Positions 37,872-47,608 are shown, counted from the stretch's first letter. The stretch: 64,000 nt of DNA from Chromatium weissei (GCF_016583765.1 NZ_NRRR01000001.1:248001-312000), one strand, 5' to 3'. Numbers and translations: made by a program. Notes: generated from the letters alone by a model not told the origin.

Positions 37872-38739
37872 GAAGTTGCGTGAATTCAGGTTGTTCTACA
37901 TTGCCTTTACAGGTTTGACGCAACATCTGGGTATCACGCGCATCACGCCCCACCGCCACTCGCAAATAGGTCGCATCGGCAAGTAGCCGCAGCGCCGGAT
38001 CAAAGCCGCGCCAGCCTCCGCCCGGAATCAACACTTCTACCCAGTGATGCAGCGTTTGTGGACGCGGCGGAGTGTTCGGCGGGTCTTCATCGTCGGGATC
38101 AAAATAGGACGCATCGAGATAACCCGACGCGAAACGGGCGGGAATGCGCCACTGCCGAATCACTGCAATCAATAAATGTGCGAGATCAGCCGCCGTGCCA
38201 CGTTGTGCCGTAAACAGTTCGGGTAACGCAGCAACGGAGGTGTCAATGGTCGCATCAAACTCGGCAATTTCCGCAATCCAATCGCTCGCGTCACGCACCT
38301 GTTGCAAGATCGGTACGCCATCGCGCCAGCGCGGAATTTCAGCCGTGCCAAGTTGCAGCGGCAACGCGGGCGTTAATGCGCTGTGACTCAGCACGAAATC
38401 CCACAAACGCGGCGCTTGGCGCAAACTGTCTGCAATCCATTCTAATTCCCGCTCCGGCGCAATAGACAGAAAATCAAAGGGATTTTCTCGATGTGTTTCC
38501 ACATCAGCGATGAGCGAAAACTCCAGCATTTGATGCGCACCCAGTACGGTGAAATGGTGCGCGAGGTTGCCAAAGCCGTCGTAAAAGGCGCTGGGCGTGG
38601 CAATCGGTTCCACTTGCAGCGCCAGCGACAACAAACTTTGGCTTTCGTCATTCCACGGCGCGAGGCGAATTTGAACGTGATGCTCGCGGACGGCAGCAGC
38701 AAATTGAATGCGAAAGGCGTGTTCAAGATGATATTTCAC
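37849..38739 (-). CDS. Transglutaminase-fold protein lacking the catalytic cysteine
   Basis: A 296-residue protein with the bacterial transglutaminase N-terminal beta domain (about 1-95) and a transglutaminase core. Active relatives read GVCQDFAHLL at the nucleophile; this one reads [10 protein letters not shown] at residues 181-190, so the cysteine is alanine. The His (HHWVEV, residue 232) and Asp (GFDP, near 247) partners remain. The only cysteine, near residue 277, is outside the core. It is the third gene of the ATP-grasp/alpha-E operon, overlapping alpha-E by four bases (ATGA). A binding or scaffolding role rather than catalysis is inferred. Confidence 0.85.
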   Translation of the reverse strand: MKYHLEHAFRIQFAAAVREHHVQIRLAPWNDESQSLLSLALQVEPIATPSAFYDGFGNLAHHFTVLGAHQMLEFSLIADVETHRENPFDFLSIAPERELEWIADSLRQAPRLWDFVLSHSALTPALPLQLGTAEIPRWRDGVPILQQVRDASDWIAEIAEFDATIDTSVAALPELFTAQRGTAADLAHLLIAVIRQWRIPARFASGYLDASYFDPDDEDPPNTPPRPQTLHHWVEVLIPGGGWRGFDPALRLLADATYLRVAVGRDARDTQMLRQTCKGNVEQPEFTQLLNVSLIQ

Positions 38740-39698
38740 GGCGCGTCTCCCAAATAAGCGTCGAAATAATCGACTTGCAGTGCATCGCTGAACGCGCCCA
38801 ATAACGCAAGAAATTCATCAAGATATTCATGCAGACCTTGATCGAGAATGTGCGCCGCAGTGGTTCCAGAAAGATGCGTTCGCAGCGCCAGCAGTCGCTC
38901 GGTAATTGCGCCATTGGGAGAATGACCAATGCGGTCTAGTGCCTGCGCCATGCCGTTGACGCAATAGGTTAACGAGCGCGGATAATTCGGATTAAGCACT
39001 ACAAATTCAACCACTTCCAGTGGATTGATGCCGCCTTGATATTGCCGCCGATAGGTTTCAAAACACGACAACGATTTGAGCAGTGCGCCCCATTGGTAAT
39101 AATCCAACGGTGAACCGACGTGACTCACATCCGGCAGCAACAGGTGATAACGCACGTCGAGAATGCGCGCCGTCATATCTGCCCGTTCCTGCAAACTGCC
39201 CAGCGCGGTAAATCCATAGGCTTGACCGCGCATCATGGTGCTTTGGCTCAATCCGAAAAAGGTCGCCACTTCTCGATGCACGAAGGCGTAAAACTCCGCC
39301 GCTCGCCACGGCGGCAGCGTGGTGACCAAATGTTTGTCGGTCGCCAGCCAAAATTGATTGAGCGTTTCCCACATCGCGTTGGAAATGCGGTCGCGCACCA
39401 CTCGCGCATTTTCACGAGCGAGTTTTAAGCTGTTGAAAAGACAACCGGGATTGTTGCGATCCTGCGTTAACAGGTGAATGACGCGCTGCACCGTAATGCG
39501 TTCATCGGGATAGGTGCGGGCGTAAGCCGTTTCCGCGTTGACGATGGCGAGCAGCGGTTTCCACTGCATCTCTTCGGTCGCGTTTTCATCGGCTTCCAAC
39601 ATGTGCACAACGTTGATATCCAGCACGCGGGCGGTGTTATCGACCCGCTCCAAATGGCGTGCCATCCAATACAGTGATTCTGCAATTCGACTCAGCAT
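38736..39698 (-). CDS. Alpha-E domain protein (COG2307)
   Basis: A 320-residue all-helical alpha-E protein, starting MLSRIAESLYWMARHLERVDNTARVLD, the family signature. Alpha-E proteins occur with circularly permuted ATP-grasp enzymes and transglutaminase-fold proteins, in operons proposed by comparative genomics to make or modify peptides; the biochemistry is not established. The family start is at M2 of the open frame, giving ATG 39698, which overlaps the ATP-grasp stop by one base (TGATG). It overlaps the next gene by four bases. Tight coupling suggests the three proteins act as a complex. Confidence 0.9.
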   Translation of the reverse strand: MLSRIAESLYWMARHLERVDNTARVLDINVVHMLEADENATEEMQWKPLLAIVNAETAYARTYPDERITVQRVIHLLTQDRNNPGCLFNSLKLARENARVVRDRISNAMWETLNQFWLATDKHLVTTLPPWRAAEFYAFVHREVATFFGLSQSTMMRGQAYGFTALGSLQERADMTARILDVRYHLLLPDVSHVGSPLDYYQWGALLKSLSCFETYRRQYQGGINPLEVVEFVVLNPNYPRSLTYCVNGMAQALDRIGHSPNGAITERLLALRTHLSGTTAAHILDQGLHEYLDEFLALLGAFSDALQVDYFDAYLGDAP

Positions 39699-41173
39699 CA
39701 TAAATCGGCCAGCACCCAGGTATCCTTGCTGCCCCCGCCTTGCGAGGAGTTGACGACCAGCGAACCCTTGGTCATTGCGACTCGGGTCAAACCGCCCGGA
39801 ACCACTTCGATTTCTCGTCCATAAATCGCAAACGGACGTAAATCCAGATGACGCGATTCGAGTTCACCATCTAAATAACACAGATGCCGCGAAATCTGCA
39901 CCACCGGCTGGGCAATGTAGTTACGCGGATTTTCAACAATTTTGCGGGCAAATTCCGCACGTTGCACGGCAGTTGACGACGGCCCCATCAGCATTCCGTA
40001 TCCGCCAGATTCCGCCACCGCTTTGATCACCATCGTCGGCATGTTCTCCAACACATACGCCAAATCCTGCGCGTTGGTCATTTGATAGGTCGGCACGCTG
40101 GCGAGAATGGGCGATTCGCCGAGATAATACCGAATAATGTCAGGCACATACGCGTAAACCGCCTTGTCATCCGCAATGCCAGCGCCCGGCGCATTGACGA
40201 TGGCGACCTGCCCAGCGCGCCACGCATTGATGACGCCCGCCACGCCGAGCATCGAATCCGGTCGAAACACCAGCGGATCGAGAAAATCATCATCCACGCG
40301 GCGATAAATCACATCCACTTGACGCAAACCCTGCGTCGTTTTGAGATAAACCCTATTGTTTTTGCAGACCAAATCGCGCCCTTCAGCCAATTCCACGCCC
40401 ATTTCTTTGGCTAAAAAAGTGTGCTCAAAATACGCGGAATTAAAAATGCCCGGCGTTAATACAACAATCACCGCTGAATCTTCACCACGCGGAGAAAGAT
40501 GACGCAGTGCTTGTAATAACAATTCGGGATAATGTTCGACGCGGCGGACGCGATAACGAGCGAAAAACTCCGGCAAAATACGCCGTTCAATAATGCGATT
40601 TTCAATCATGTACGACACGCCGGATGGAGTGCGCAGATTGTCTTCTAAGACCAAATAATTTCCCGCTTCATCCCGAATTAAATCCACGCCGCTGATGTGT
40701 GTGTAAATATCGTGCGGTGGATCAATGTCCATGATTTCACGGCGAAAATCTTTACCGCGATAAATGAGTTCTGGCGGAATCACGCCGTCTTTCAAAATGC
40801 GTTGACCGTGATAAAGGTCTTTCAAAAATAGATTGAGTGCGCGAATACGCTGTTTAATACCCGCTTCAATTTGTCGCCATTCCGCTGCCGGAATGATGCG
40901 CGGTAAAATATCGAATGGCCACACGCGTTCAATGCCTTCATCAGCATCGGAATAAACGGTAAAGGTCACACCTTCATTATGTAATGCGAGATGCGCATCA
41001 TGCGCTTTACTGCCGAGCATTTGTTGACCGGTGATTTGAATGTGTTCCCACATCGGCAAATAATGACCACGCGGTCGAAAATCATCTTGATAAAACTCAT
41101 GAAAAGCTGTCATTGGCTCTTCATGGCGATTCCGTAATGCTCCAGCAGCACTGGATTGAAACTGTTTCAGCAT
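39698..41173 (-). CDS. Circularly permuted ATP-grasp protein (COG2308)
   Basis: A 491-residue circularly permuted ATP-grasp ligase, predicted to form amide bonds at carboxylates using ATP. Family strings include PFDILPRIIPAAEW, GVDLIRDEAGNYLVLEDNLRTPSG near residue 165, APGAGIADDKAVYAYVPDIIRYYLGE near 340 and VIKAVAESGGYGMLMGP near 388. The C-terminal LTRVAMTKGSLVVNSSQGGGSKDTWVL is also typical. ATG 41173 has AGGAG ten bases upstream; ATG 41113 with AAGAG six bases upstream is a credible shorter start. It is the first gene of the operon continuing into alpha-E and the transglutaminase-like gene. Confidence 0.92.
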   Translation of the reverse strand: MLKQFQSSAAGALRNRHEEPMTAFHEFYQDDFRPRGHYLPMWEHIQITGQQMLGSKAHDAHLALHNEGVTFTVYSDADEGIERVWPFDILPRIIPAAEWRQIEAGIKQRIRALNLFLKDLYHGQRILKDGVIPPELIYRGKDFRREIMDIDPPHDIYTHISGVDLIRDEAGNYLVLEDNLRTPSGVSYMIENRIIERRILPEFFARYRVRRVEHYPELLLQALRHLSPRGEDSAVIVVLTPGIFNSAYFEHTFLAKEMGVELAEGRDLVCKNNRVYLKTTQGLRQVDVIYRRVDDDFLDPLVFRPDSMLGVAGVINAWRAGQVAIVNAPGAGIADDKAVYAYVPDIIRYYLGESPILASVPTYQMTNAQDLAYVLENMPTMVIKAVAESGGYGMLMGPSSTAVQRAEFARKIVENPRNYIAQPVVQISRHLCYLDGELESRHLDLRPFAIYGREIEVVPGGLTRVAMTKGSLVVNSSQGGGSKDTWVLADL

Positions 41174-41413
41174 GGGCTACGAACTCCTGCGACCTCGCTT
41201 GTTTTTACAAGTCAGACAAAAATCATGCCATTTATTACACGGTCACGCTTCTCAAATATAAAACGAGGCGTGAGATCAGCGGCGCTCGAACCAAAAGGTG
41301 AAGTCGGTACGAAAAACGCACTATTGAAGTGCGGACAACGCATCGAAATCAGCGCCTTTCAACCTCTGGTTTATACTCGCACGTTTTCGTTCATTGGAAT
41401 TCGCGTCCAAACC

Positions 41414-42472
41414 ATGCACCAAACTGACGATTTGCGCATCCGCGACATCACTCAAGTTCGCTCGCCGCGTGCGCTACACGATGAATACCCGCTTTCTGAA
41501 GCCGCTGCATTGACGGTTTACACTGCTCGCCGCGCAATTCAAAACATTCTTAACGGTCACGATGATCGGCTATTGATCGTCGTCGGCCCCTGTTCGGTGC
41601 ACGATCCGCTGGCTGCATTGGAATACGCCCAGCAACTCAAACCGTTATGCAGCGAATTGAATGAACATTTGCTATTGATTATGCGGGTTTATTTTGAAAA
41701 ACCGCGCACCACCGTCGGTTGGAAAGGTTTAATTAACGATCCAAATCTTGATGGCAGTTTTGAAATCAATAAAGGATTGGGAATTGCGCGCAAACTGCTA
41801 TTGAATTTGAATGAAATGGGCATTCCAGCGGGCACTGAATTTCTCGATTTAATTAGTCCGCAATACATTGCCGATCAAGTGAGTTGGGGCGCAATTGGTG
41901 CGCGAACAACAGAAAGCCAAGGTCATCGAGAATTGGCTTCTGGATTGTCCTGTCCAATTGGCTTTAAGAATGCGACCAATGGCGATGTGCGCGTGGCCGT
42001 TGATGCTATTCATGCCGCAGCGCGTCCACATGTATTTATGTCGGTAACCAAAGACGGTCAATCCGCAATTTTTAGTACCAGTGGTAATAGCGACACGCAT
42101 ATTATTTTGCGCGGCGGACAACGTCCGAATTACGATACTGAAAGCGTTAATATCGCTGCCGAGCAGATTTCTGAAGCGGGTTTAATTCCAAAAATTATGA
42201 TTGATTTTAGTCATGCCAATAGCGCCAAACGCCCAGAAAAACAATTGCGTATTTGTCAGGATGTTGCTGGACAAATTGGGCGCGGTGATCAGCGCATCAT
42301 TGGCGCGATGATTGAAAGTCATTTAGTTGCGGGGCGGCAAAATCTTGAGTCTCAAAAAGAACTCATTTTTGGTCAAAGCGTGACTGATGCTTGTGTGAGT
42401 TGGAATGACACCGTGCCGATGTTGCATGAACTCGCTGAAGCGCGTGTGCGGCGATTGCAAGGTAGGCGCTAA
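41414..42472 (+). CDS. 3-deoxy-7-phosphoheptulonate synthase (class I DAHP synthase)
   Basis: A 352-residue AroF/G/H-type enzyme joining PEP and erythrose 4-phosphate, the entry to aromatic amino-acid synthesis. Characteristic strings are LLIVVGPCSVHDPLAALEYA near residue 60, MRVYFEKPRTTVGWKGLINDP near 90 and IMIDFSHANSAK near 265; KPRTT is the PEP site. Which feedback specificity it has is not readable. ATG 41414 is chosen by family length; the open frame extends to 41156 only by overlapping the divergent operon. A TATACT at 41372-41377 may be its -10. Confidence 0.92.
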   Translation: MHQTDDLRIRDITQVRSPRALHDEYPLSEAAALTVYTARRAIQNILNGHDDRLLIVVGPCSVHDPLAALEYAQQLKPLCSELNEHLLLIMRVYFEKPRTTVGWKGLINDPNLDGSFEINKGLGIARKLLLNLNEMGIPAGTEFLDLISPQYIADQVSWGAIGARTTESQGHRELASGLSCPIGFKNATNGDVRVAVDAIHAAARPHVFMSVTKDGQSAIFSTSGNSDTHIILRGGQRPNYDTESVNIAAEQISEAGLIPKIMIDFSHANSAKRPEKQLRICQDVAGQIGRGDQRIIGAMIESHLVAGRQNLESQKELIFGQSVTDACVSWNDTVPMLHELAEARVRRLQGRR

Positions 42473-42527
42473 TTTTATTCGTTTATGCGCCGTTCAATAC
42501 GGCGCAATTAATTGGAACTATCGTGTT

Positions 42528-42938
42528 ATGTCTGCATCTTTCATTGCACAAAATGATTTAGAACGTCAATTGATTGCTGCCCAAAATGGCGAATTGCCAC
42601 CGGAAACGTTGTTAATGACGTTGCTTGATTCTGAAGTGTTTATGCCGGTGTATGAATCGCAGCAAATTGGTGGTTTGCAAATGACGCAAACCGCGCAGCC
42701 ATTGAAATTGACAACGGAAACAGGCGCGGAGGTGCTGGTGCTCTTTACCAGTCCTGAACGTGCGAAGGATTTTGTGGCGAATTTTTCGGGTTACGGCGGC
42801 GGATTAGTGACTGAATTTCGGTGGATTTTAGAAAAGCTCGGTGTCGGTTATGCAATTACGCTCAATCCGAATTTGGAAGTGGGAATGGATTTTGAAGCGC
42901 AGGATGTTGCGGAATTGGTTGCGCTGTCATCAAGCTGA
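42528..42938 (+). CDS. SseB family protein
   Basis: A 136-residue protein matching the SseB N-terminal domain family, named after an E. coli protein whose overproduction affects serine sensitivity. Function is unknown. Recognisable parts are LERQLIAAQNGELPPETLLMTLLDSEVFMPV near the start, VLVLFTSPERAKDFV near residue 75 and GVGYAITLNPNLEVGMDF near the end. The ATG is at 42528, 55 bases after the DAHP synthase gene. The C-terminal SseB domain is absent, as in many members. Confidence 0.78.
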   Translation: MSASFIAQNDLERQLIAAQNGELPPETLLMTLLDSEVFMPVYESQQIGGLQMTQTAQPLKLTTETGAEVLVLFTSPERAKDFVANFSGYGGGLVTEFRWILEKLGVGYAITLNPNLEVGMDFEAQDVAELVALSSS

Positions 42939-42972
42939 ATGTTGCGGCAATATCAATGCGGCGTAATTGATA

Positions 42973-43257
42973 ATGATTCACAGCTTTAAAAATGAAAAAA
43001 CGCTGCTTTTACTGCAAGGAGTGCGATTAGCAAAAGTTGATCTTTATTTGCAACGCCAAGCACGTAAAAGGCTATTGATGATTAATGCGGCTGAATCATT
43101 GGATGATTTGCGCGTGCCGCCCGGTAATCGGTTGGAAGCGTTATCCGGTGAGCGCATCAGTCAATATAGCATTCGTGTTAATGAGCAATGGCGCATTTGT
43201 TTTCGCTGGGAAAATGGCAAAGCTAATGAGGTTGAATTCTGTGACTATCATCGATAA
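42973..43257 (+). CDS. higB: HigB-type toxin (RelE superfamily)
   Basis: A 94-residue toxin of the HigB/GraT type, a ribosome-dependent mRNA interferase in studied members. Family strings are RLAKVDLYLQRQARKRLLMINAAESLDDLRVPPGNRLEAL and QYSIRVNEQWRICFRW, the latter the RelE-fold catalytic strand. The preferred start is ATG 42973; a TTG six bases earlier is in frame. It precedes and overlaps higA by 17 bases, the inverted order (toxin first) typical of higBA. Confidence 0.9.
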   Translation: MIHSFKNEKTLLLLQGVRLAKVDLYLQRQARKRLLMINAAESLDDLRVPPGNRLEALSGERISQYSIRVNEQWRICFRWENGKANEVEFCDYHR

Positions 43258-43558
43258 CACTGTCGTATCTACTCAAACCGAAGTTGATTCTGAATTAGAA
43301 ATCACGCCGGGCGATATTTTGAATGAAGAATTCTTAATTCCTTTGAACATTAGCCAGCGCCGACTTGCTGAAGCGACGGGTATTTCATTGCAGCAAATCA
43401 ATGCCATTATTCTCGGTGAACGGGCAATTACTGCTGATGTTGCCGTGAGATTTGGACGTGCTTTGGGAATGTCGCCGCGTTTTTGGATGAATCTTCAGGC
43501 TGATTACGATCTCAATAAAGCCGAGCACAGCGTTGGCACGATTCAGCGCGTTGCTTGA
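43241..43558 (+). CDS. higA: HigA-type antitoxin (XRE family)
   Basis: A 105-residue antitoxin with an XRE helix-turn-helix: GDILNEEFLIPLNISQRRLAEATGISLQQINAIILGERAIT at about residues 25-65, then ADVAVRFGRALGMSPRFWMNLQADYDL. HigA binds HigB and represses the operon. GTG 43241, inside the higB end, is preceded by GAGG at a suitable distance. It is followed by a long hairpin that separates it from the convergent dnaJ. Confidence 0.9.
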   Translation: MTIIDNTVVSTQTEVDSELEITPGDILNEEFLIPLNISQRRLAEATGISLQQINAIILGERAITADVAVRFGRALGMSPRFWMNLQADYDLNKAEHSVGTIQRVA

Positions 43559-43565
43559 AAATGTT

Positions 43566-43591
43566 GCGTCACACCGCTGGCGGCGTGACGC
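43566..43591. terminator. Hairpin between convergent higA and dnaJ
   Basis: GCGTCACACCGC and GCGGCGTGACGC pair over 12 positions with one mismatch around a two-base centre. No T run follows, so the mechanism is uncertain, but position between convergent genes suits a two-way terminator. Confidence 0.5.
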
Positions 43592-43599
43592 GTTACACA

Positions 43600-44736
43600 C
43601 TATAAACCCATCTTTTCAAAGAATTTTTTAACGCCATCCAGCCATGAATGCGATTGCGGATTGTGGTGCGAACCGCCTTCTTGAACGCTGGATTCAAATT
43701 CTTGCAGCAGTTCTTTTTGCCGCTCGGTGAGATTGACTGGCGTTTCCACCGTCACGCGACAAATCAGATCGCCGAGTGCGCCGCCGCGTACCGGTTTCAC
43801 GCCCTTGTTGCGAATGCGAAACAGTTGACTGGTCTGAGTTCCGCCGGGAATTTTCAACATCACCTTGCCGTCCAACGTGGGCACTTCCAATTCTCCGCCC
43901 AGCGCGGCAGTGACAAAACTAATCGGCACTTGACAATATAAGTTGTTGTCTTCTCTAGTGAAAATCGGATGCTGTTGCACCTGAATTTGCACATAAAGAT
44001 CGCCGTTAGGTCCGCCCTGTTCGCCGCGTTCACCTTCATTTGCCAGCCGAATGCGGTCGCCGTTATCCACACCAGCGGGAACCTTCACTGACAGCGTTTT
44101 CTCCTCTTGCAACCGTCCGCGTCCACGGCAATGCGAGCAAGGTTCTTCAATGACCGTGCCTGATCCGCGACATTCGGGACAGGTTTGCTGAATGGAGAAA
44201 AATCCCTGCTGCATTCGCACCTGACCCGCGCCGCCGCAGGTCGGACAGGCTTTGGGTTGCGTGCCCGGCTTTGCGCCCGTGCCGTTGCAAAATTGGCAAT
44301 CGACCTGCACCGGCAGTCGAATTTTGACTTCCTTGCCGTTGACCGCGTCTTCCAACGAAAGCGTCAAATCGTAGCGAAGATCATTGCCGCGTTGCGTGCG
44401 GCGACCGCCAGCGCGACCGCCGAAGATGTCACCAAAAATATCCGAGCCAAAAATGTCGGAAAACGAACTTGCACCTGCTCGTCCACCGCCACCAAAACCG
44501 CCAGCACCGGCTTCGACTCCCGCATGACCGAATTGATCGTAAGCGGAGCGTTTTTTTGGATCGCTTAACACATCATGTGCTTGTTTTGCTTCCTTAAATT
44601 TACCTTCAGCTTCCGCATCACCGGGATTTCGGTCGGGATGATATTTCATTGCCAAACGCCGAAATGCTTTCTTCAGATCGGCTTCACTGGCGTTGCGGGG
44701 AACGCCTAAAACTTCGTAATAATCGCGTTTTGCCAT
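43600..44736 (-). CDS. dnaJ: Chaperone DnaJ
   Basis: A 378-residue Hsp40 that delivers substrates to DnaK and stimulates its ATPase. The J domain (about 1-70) has the invariant HPD in KYHPDRNP, followed by a Gly/Phe-rich linker. Four CxxCxGxG zinc motifs lie at about 140-205 ([32 protein letters not shown]), then the C-terminal substrate domains. The start is the ATG at 44736 ([11 protein letters not shown]). It is the last gene of hrcA-grpE-dnaK-dnaJ, with a terminator-like hairpin between dnaK and itself. Confidence 0.97.
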   Translation of the reverse strand: MAKRDYYEVLGVPRNASEADLKKAFRRLAMKYHPDRNPGDAEAEGKFKEAKQAHDVLSDPKKRSAYDQFGHAGVEAGAGGFGGGGRAGASSFSDIFGSDIFGDIFGGRAGGRRTQRGNDLRYDLTLSLEDAVNGKEVKIRLPVQVDCQFCNGTGAKPGTQPKACPTCGGAGQVRMQQGFFSIQQTCPECRGSGTVIEEPCSHCRGRGRLQEEKTLSVKVPAGVDNGDRIRLANEGERGEQGGPNGDLYVQIQVQQHPIFTREDNNLYCQVPISFVTAALGGELEVPTLDGKVMLKIPGGTQTSQLFRIRNKGVKPVRGGALGDLICRVTVETPVNLTERQKELLQEFESSVQEGGSHHNPQSHSWLDGVKKFFEKMGL

Positions 44737-44785
44737 AGTGTTAATTCCAGTCGCAAACATCCGCTAACCCGCTGTCCTCAAAGGC

Positions 44786-44823
44786 AAAAAGCGCAGCGGC
44801 GAAAATGACGCCGGTGCGCTTTT
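44786..44823 (-). terminator. Terminator/attenuator between dnaK and dnaJ
   Basis: On the minus strand AAAAGCGCACCGGCG and CGCCGCTGCGCTTTT form a long stem with a small internal mismatch and a seven-base loop, ending in TTTTT. It lies 38 bases after the dnaK stop and 50 bases before the dnaJ start, so it would lower dnaJ expression relative to dnaK. Confidence 0.7.
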
Positions 44824-44860
44824 AAGCGATCAAGCCAAGACCGGCGGGCGGCCTTTGAGC

Positions 44861-46774
44861 TTATTTTTTATCGTCCTTGACTTCCTCGAATTCGGCATCG
44901 ACCACGTCATCCTTTGGTTTGGCTGGCGCTTCCTCCGCGCCAGTACCAGCTTCACTCGAATTGGCATACAGCCGCTCGGCCATCTTGCCGGACACCTCGC
45001 CCAGCGCCTTGGTCAACGACTCAATGCGGTCTTTATCTTCAGTCTTCATCGCCGCTTCCAACTCACTGATCGCGGATTCGATGGATGATTTTTCACTGCT
45101 TTCGATTTTCTCGCCGAGCTGCTCCATCGATTTGCGGGTGGAGTGAATCATTGAATCGGCCTGATTGCGCGCCGCAACCAGCGCGTGGAAATGGCGATCT
45201 TCTTCCGCGTGCGCCTCGGCATCCTTGACCATTTTGGCGATTTCCGCTTCTGACAAACCAGAAGATGCTTTGATGATGATCGACTGCTGCTTGCCGGTCG
45301 CCTTGTCCTTCGCCGACACGTTCAAAATACCGTTCGCGTCGATGTCGAATTTCACTTCCACCTGTGGCACGCCACGCGGCGCGGGCGGAATGTCGCTCAA
45401 ATCAAAGCGTCCCAACGACTTATTGTTTGCAGCGCGTTCGCGTTCGCCCTGCAACACGTGCACGGTGACGGCAGTTTGATTGTCTTCCGCAGTCGAAAAC
45501 ACCTGCTGCGCCGAGGTCGGAATGGTGGTGTTTTTCTCAATCAATTTGGTCATCACGCCACCGAGCGTTTCAATACCGAGCGACAGCGGAGTCACATCCA
45601 ACAGCAGCACGTCCTTGACTTCGCCGCCGAGCACACCGCCCTGAATCGCCGCACCGATGGCGACTGCTTCATCTGGATTGACATCTTTGCGCGGCGTTTT
45701 GCCAAAGAATTCCTCAACCTTCGCCTGCACCTTCGGCATTCGCGTTTGTCCGCCGACCAGAATCACCTCGTCGATTTGTCCGGCAGCGAGACCGGCATCT
45801 TTCAGCGCGATGCGGCAGGGTTCAATCGTGCGATCGACCAGTTCATCGACCAGCGATTCCAGTTTGGCGCGAGTGAGCTTGACGTTGAGATGCTTCGGGC
45901 CGTTTTGATCGGCGGTGATGTACGGCAGATTGATGTCGGTCTGCTGGCTGGTGGAGAGTTCGATTTTGGCCTTTTCTGCTGCCTCTTTCAGACGTTGCAG
46001 CGCCAGCGGATCATTCCGTAAATCAAAGCCTTGGCTCTTTTTGAAATCCTCAACGAGGAAATCAATGATGCGCATATCGAAATCTTCACCACCCAAGAAG
46101 GTGTCGCCGTTAGTCGACAGCACTTCAAACTGGTGCTCGCCTTCAATCTCAGCGATTTCGATGATCGACACGTCGAAGGTGCCGCCGCCGAGGTCGTAAA
46201 CCGCGATTTTTTGATCGCCGCGCTTTTTATCCATTCCGTACGCCAGCGCCGCTGCGGTTGGCTCGTTGATGATGCGCTTCACTTCCAGACCAGCGATGCG
46301 ACCTGCGTCTTTCGTTGCCTGCCGCTGCGAATCGTTGAAATACGCCGGAACCGTGATGACCGCTTCCGTGACCGCGTGACCGAGATAATCCTCGGCGGTT
46401 TTCTTCATCTTTTGCAGCACCTTAGCGGAGATTTCCGGCGGTGCCATTTTCTTGCTGTTGACCTCAACCCACGCATCGCCGTTGTCGGCCTTGACGATTT
46501 TATAAGGAACCATGTCCTTATCTTTGGCGACGACCTGATCTTCAAACCGCCGTCCAATCAAGCGTTTAATCGCAAACAGCGTGTTGGCCGGATTGGTCAC
46601 CGACTGACGTTTTGCGGATTGTCCGACCAGCACTTCGCCGTCATTGGCGTAAGCGATGATCGACGGCGTGGTACGGTCGCCTTCGACGTTCTCAATCACC
46701 TTGACCGAATCGCCTTCCATCACGGCGACGCAAGAATTGGTGGTACCGAGATCGATGCCGATAATTTTGCCCAT
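44861..46774 (-). CDS. dnaK: Chaperone DnaK (Hsp70)
   Basis: A 637-residue Hsp70. The N-terminal phosphate-binding [14 protein letters not shown] (residues 4-17), the [14 protein letters not shown] signature near 195 and the [14 protein letters not shown] signature near 335 are all present. The substrate-binding domain follows, and the tail ends in an acidic [16 protein letters not shown] typical of the bacterial protein. It is co-directional with grpE (91 bases upstream) and dnaJ (downstream, behind a hairpin). Confidence 0.98.
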   Translation of the reverse strand: MGKIIGIDLGTTNSCVAVMEGDSVKVIENVEGDRTTPSIIAYANDGEVLVGQSAKRQSVTNPANTLFAIKRLIGRRFEDQVVAKDKDMVPYKIVKADNGDAWVEVNSKKMAPPEISAKVLQKMKKTAEDYLGHAVTEAVITVPAYFNDSQRQATKDAGRIAGLEVKRIINEPTAAALAYGMDKKRGDQKIAVYDLGGGTFDVSIIEIAEIEGEHQFEVLSTNGDTFLGGEDFDMRIIDFLVEDFKKSQGFDLRNDPLALQRLKEAAEKAKIELSTSQQTDINLPYITADQNGPKHLNVKLTRAKLESLVDELVDRTIEPCRIALKDAGLAAGQIDEVILVGGQTRMPKVQAKVEEFFGKTPRKDVNPDEAVAIGAAIQGGVLGGEVKDVLLLDVTPLSLGIETLGGVMTKLIEKNTTIPTSAQQVFSTAEDNQTAVTVHVLQGERERAANNKSLGRFDLSDIPPAPRGVPQVEVKFDIDANGILNVSAKDKATGKQQSIIIKASSGLSEAEIAKMVKDAEAHAEEDRHFHALVAARNQADSMIHSTRKSMEQLGEKIESSEKSSIESAISELEAAMKTEDKDRIESLTKALGEVSGKMAERLYANSSEAGTGAEEAPAKPKDDVVDAEFEEVKDDKK

Positions 46775-46865
46775 AAAACAATGCTCCTAAAACAGATATT
46801 TGGAATGGCGCAGTTGCACCAAGTTGTCGGATTAAATGAGGATAAATCCCGTTAATTCAAATAGA

Positions 46866-47480
46866 TCAGGCGCTGGCTTGCGACACCAACACCATCGCTG
46901 GGCGCATTAAACGTCCATTCAATAAATAGCCTTTTTGAATCACCGCAACGACGGTATTCGGCGCGACATCAGCACGAGGCTGCATGGAAATCGCCTGATG
47001 AAACGCCGGATCAAATGGCTGATTCAGCGGCTCCACCGGCGCAACGCCAAATTTGTCCATCACATCGCCGAGCAATTTCAGTGTTAATTCAGTACCTTCA
47101 CGCAATTTTTCGACATTGACCGTCGCATCGAGCGCCGCTTGATGTCCCAATTCGAGACTGTCGCGCACTTGCAACAGCTCGCGGGCAAATCCTTCCAGTG
47201 CAAATTTATGTGCTTTTTCAAGCTCATTGCCGTGTCGCCGCCGAATGTTCTCCAACTCAGCGCGAACGCGTAACACCTGCTCGCGCTGCGCCTCCGCGTC
47301 GGTGCGCGCCGCAACCAGTGCGGCGGCGAGTTCTTCAGCCGTCATGGCAGGTTCTGCGGTGTTTTCTAGCGTGATTTCGGCGCTGGAATCGGCGATCAGC
47401 ACCGCATCGGTGTTATCCGTAATTGGCTCTGGCGTTAGCGTTTGTGCAGTCGCCGCATCTTTATAAGGATTTGATTTCAT
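46866..47480 (-). CDS. grpE: Nucleotide exchange factor GrpE
   Basis: A 204-residue DnaK nucleotide-exchange factor. An acidic, low-complexity N terminus (about 1-55) is followed by a long coiled coil (EQVLRVRAELENIRRRHGNELEKAHKFA) and the C-terminal beta domain, with the family string FDPAFHQAISMQPRADVAPNTVVAVIQKGYLLNGRLMRPAMVLVS. It lies between hrcA and dnaK in the heat-shock operon. Confidence 0.95.
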   Translation of the reverse strand: MKSNPYKDAATAQTLTPEPITDNTDAVLIADSSAEITLENTAEPAMTAEELAAALVAARTDAEAQREQVLRVRAELENIRRRHGNELEKAHKFALEGFARELLQVRDSLELGHQAALDATVNVEKLREGTELTLKLLGDVMDKFGVAPVEPLNQPFDPAFHQAISMQPRADVAPNTVVAVIQKGYLLNGRLMRPAMVLVSQASA

Positions 47481-47510
47481 AGATTATTCCGACGTTTTAT
47501 TTTTCAGTTA

Positions 47511-47592
47511 GCAGTTGAAAACAGTTTTCAGTTGGCAGTTGTCAGTGATCACCACATGTTCCACTGAGCACTGACAACTGTTTTCAACTGCA
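47511..47592. repeat. Inverted AACTGACAACTG repeat between hrcA and grpE
   Basis: The left arm contains GCAGTTGAAAACAG and GGCAGTTGTCAGTG; the right arm reads CACTGACAACTG and TTTTCAACTGC, giving a long imperfect hairpin of about 80 bases with a 21-base loop. It is the fullest copy of the repeat family also seen at 4989, 22138, 48868 and 58117. It lies in the 128 bases between hrcA and grpE and could affect read-through in the heat-shock operon. Confidence 0.7.
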
Positions 47593-47608
47593 TGATTCTT
47601 AAACTGAT

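Noticed and set aside
41174-41413. Several short hairpins (for example CGCACT-ATTGA-AGTGCG at 41318-41334) upstream of DAHP synthase, possibly an attenuator
   Set aside because: They lie upstream of the likely -10 at 41372, there is no leader peptide rich in aromatic codons and no terminator T run.
46031-46855. Long 274-codon open frame on the plus strand opposite dnaK
   Set aside because: It is a shadow of dnaK codon bias; long antisense frames are common opposite highly biased genes.
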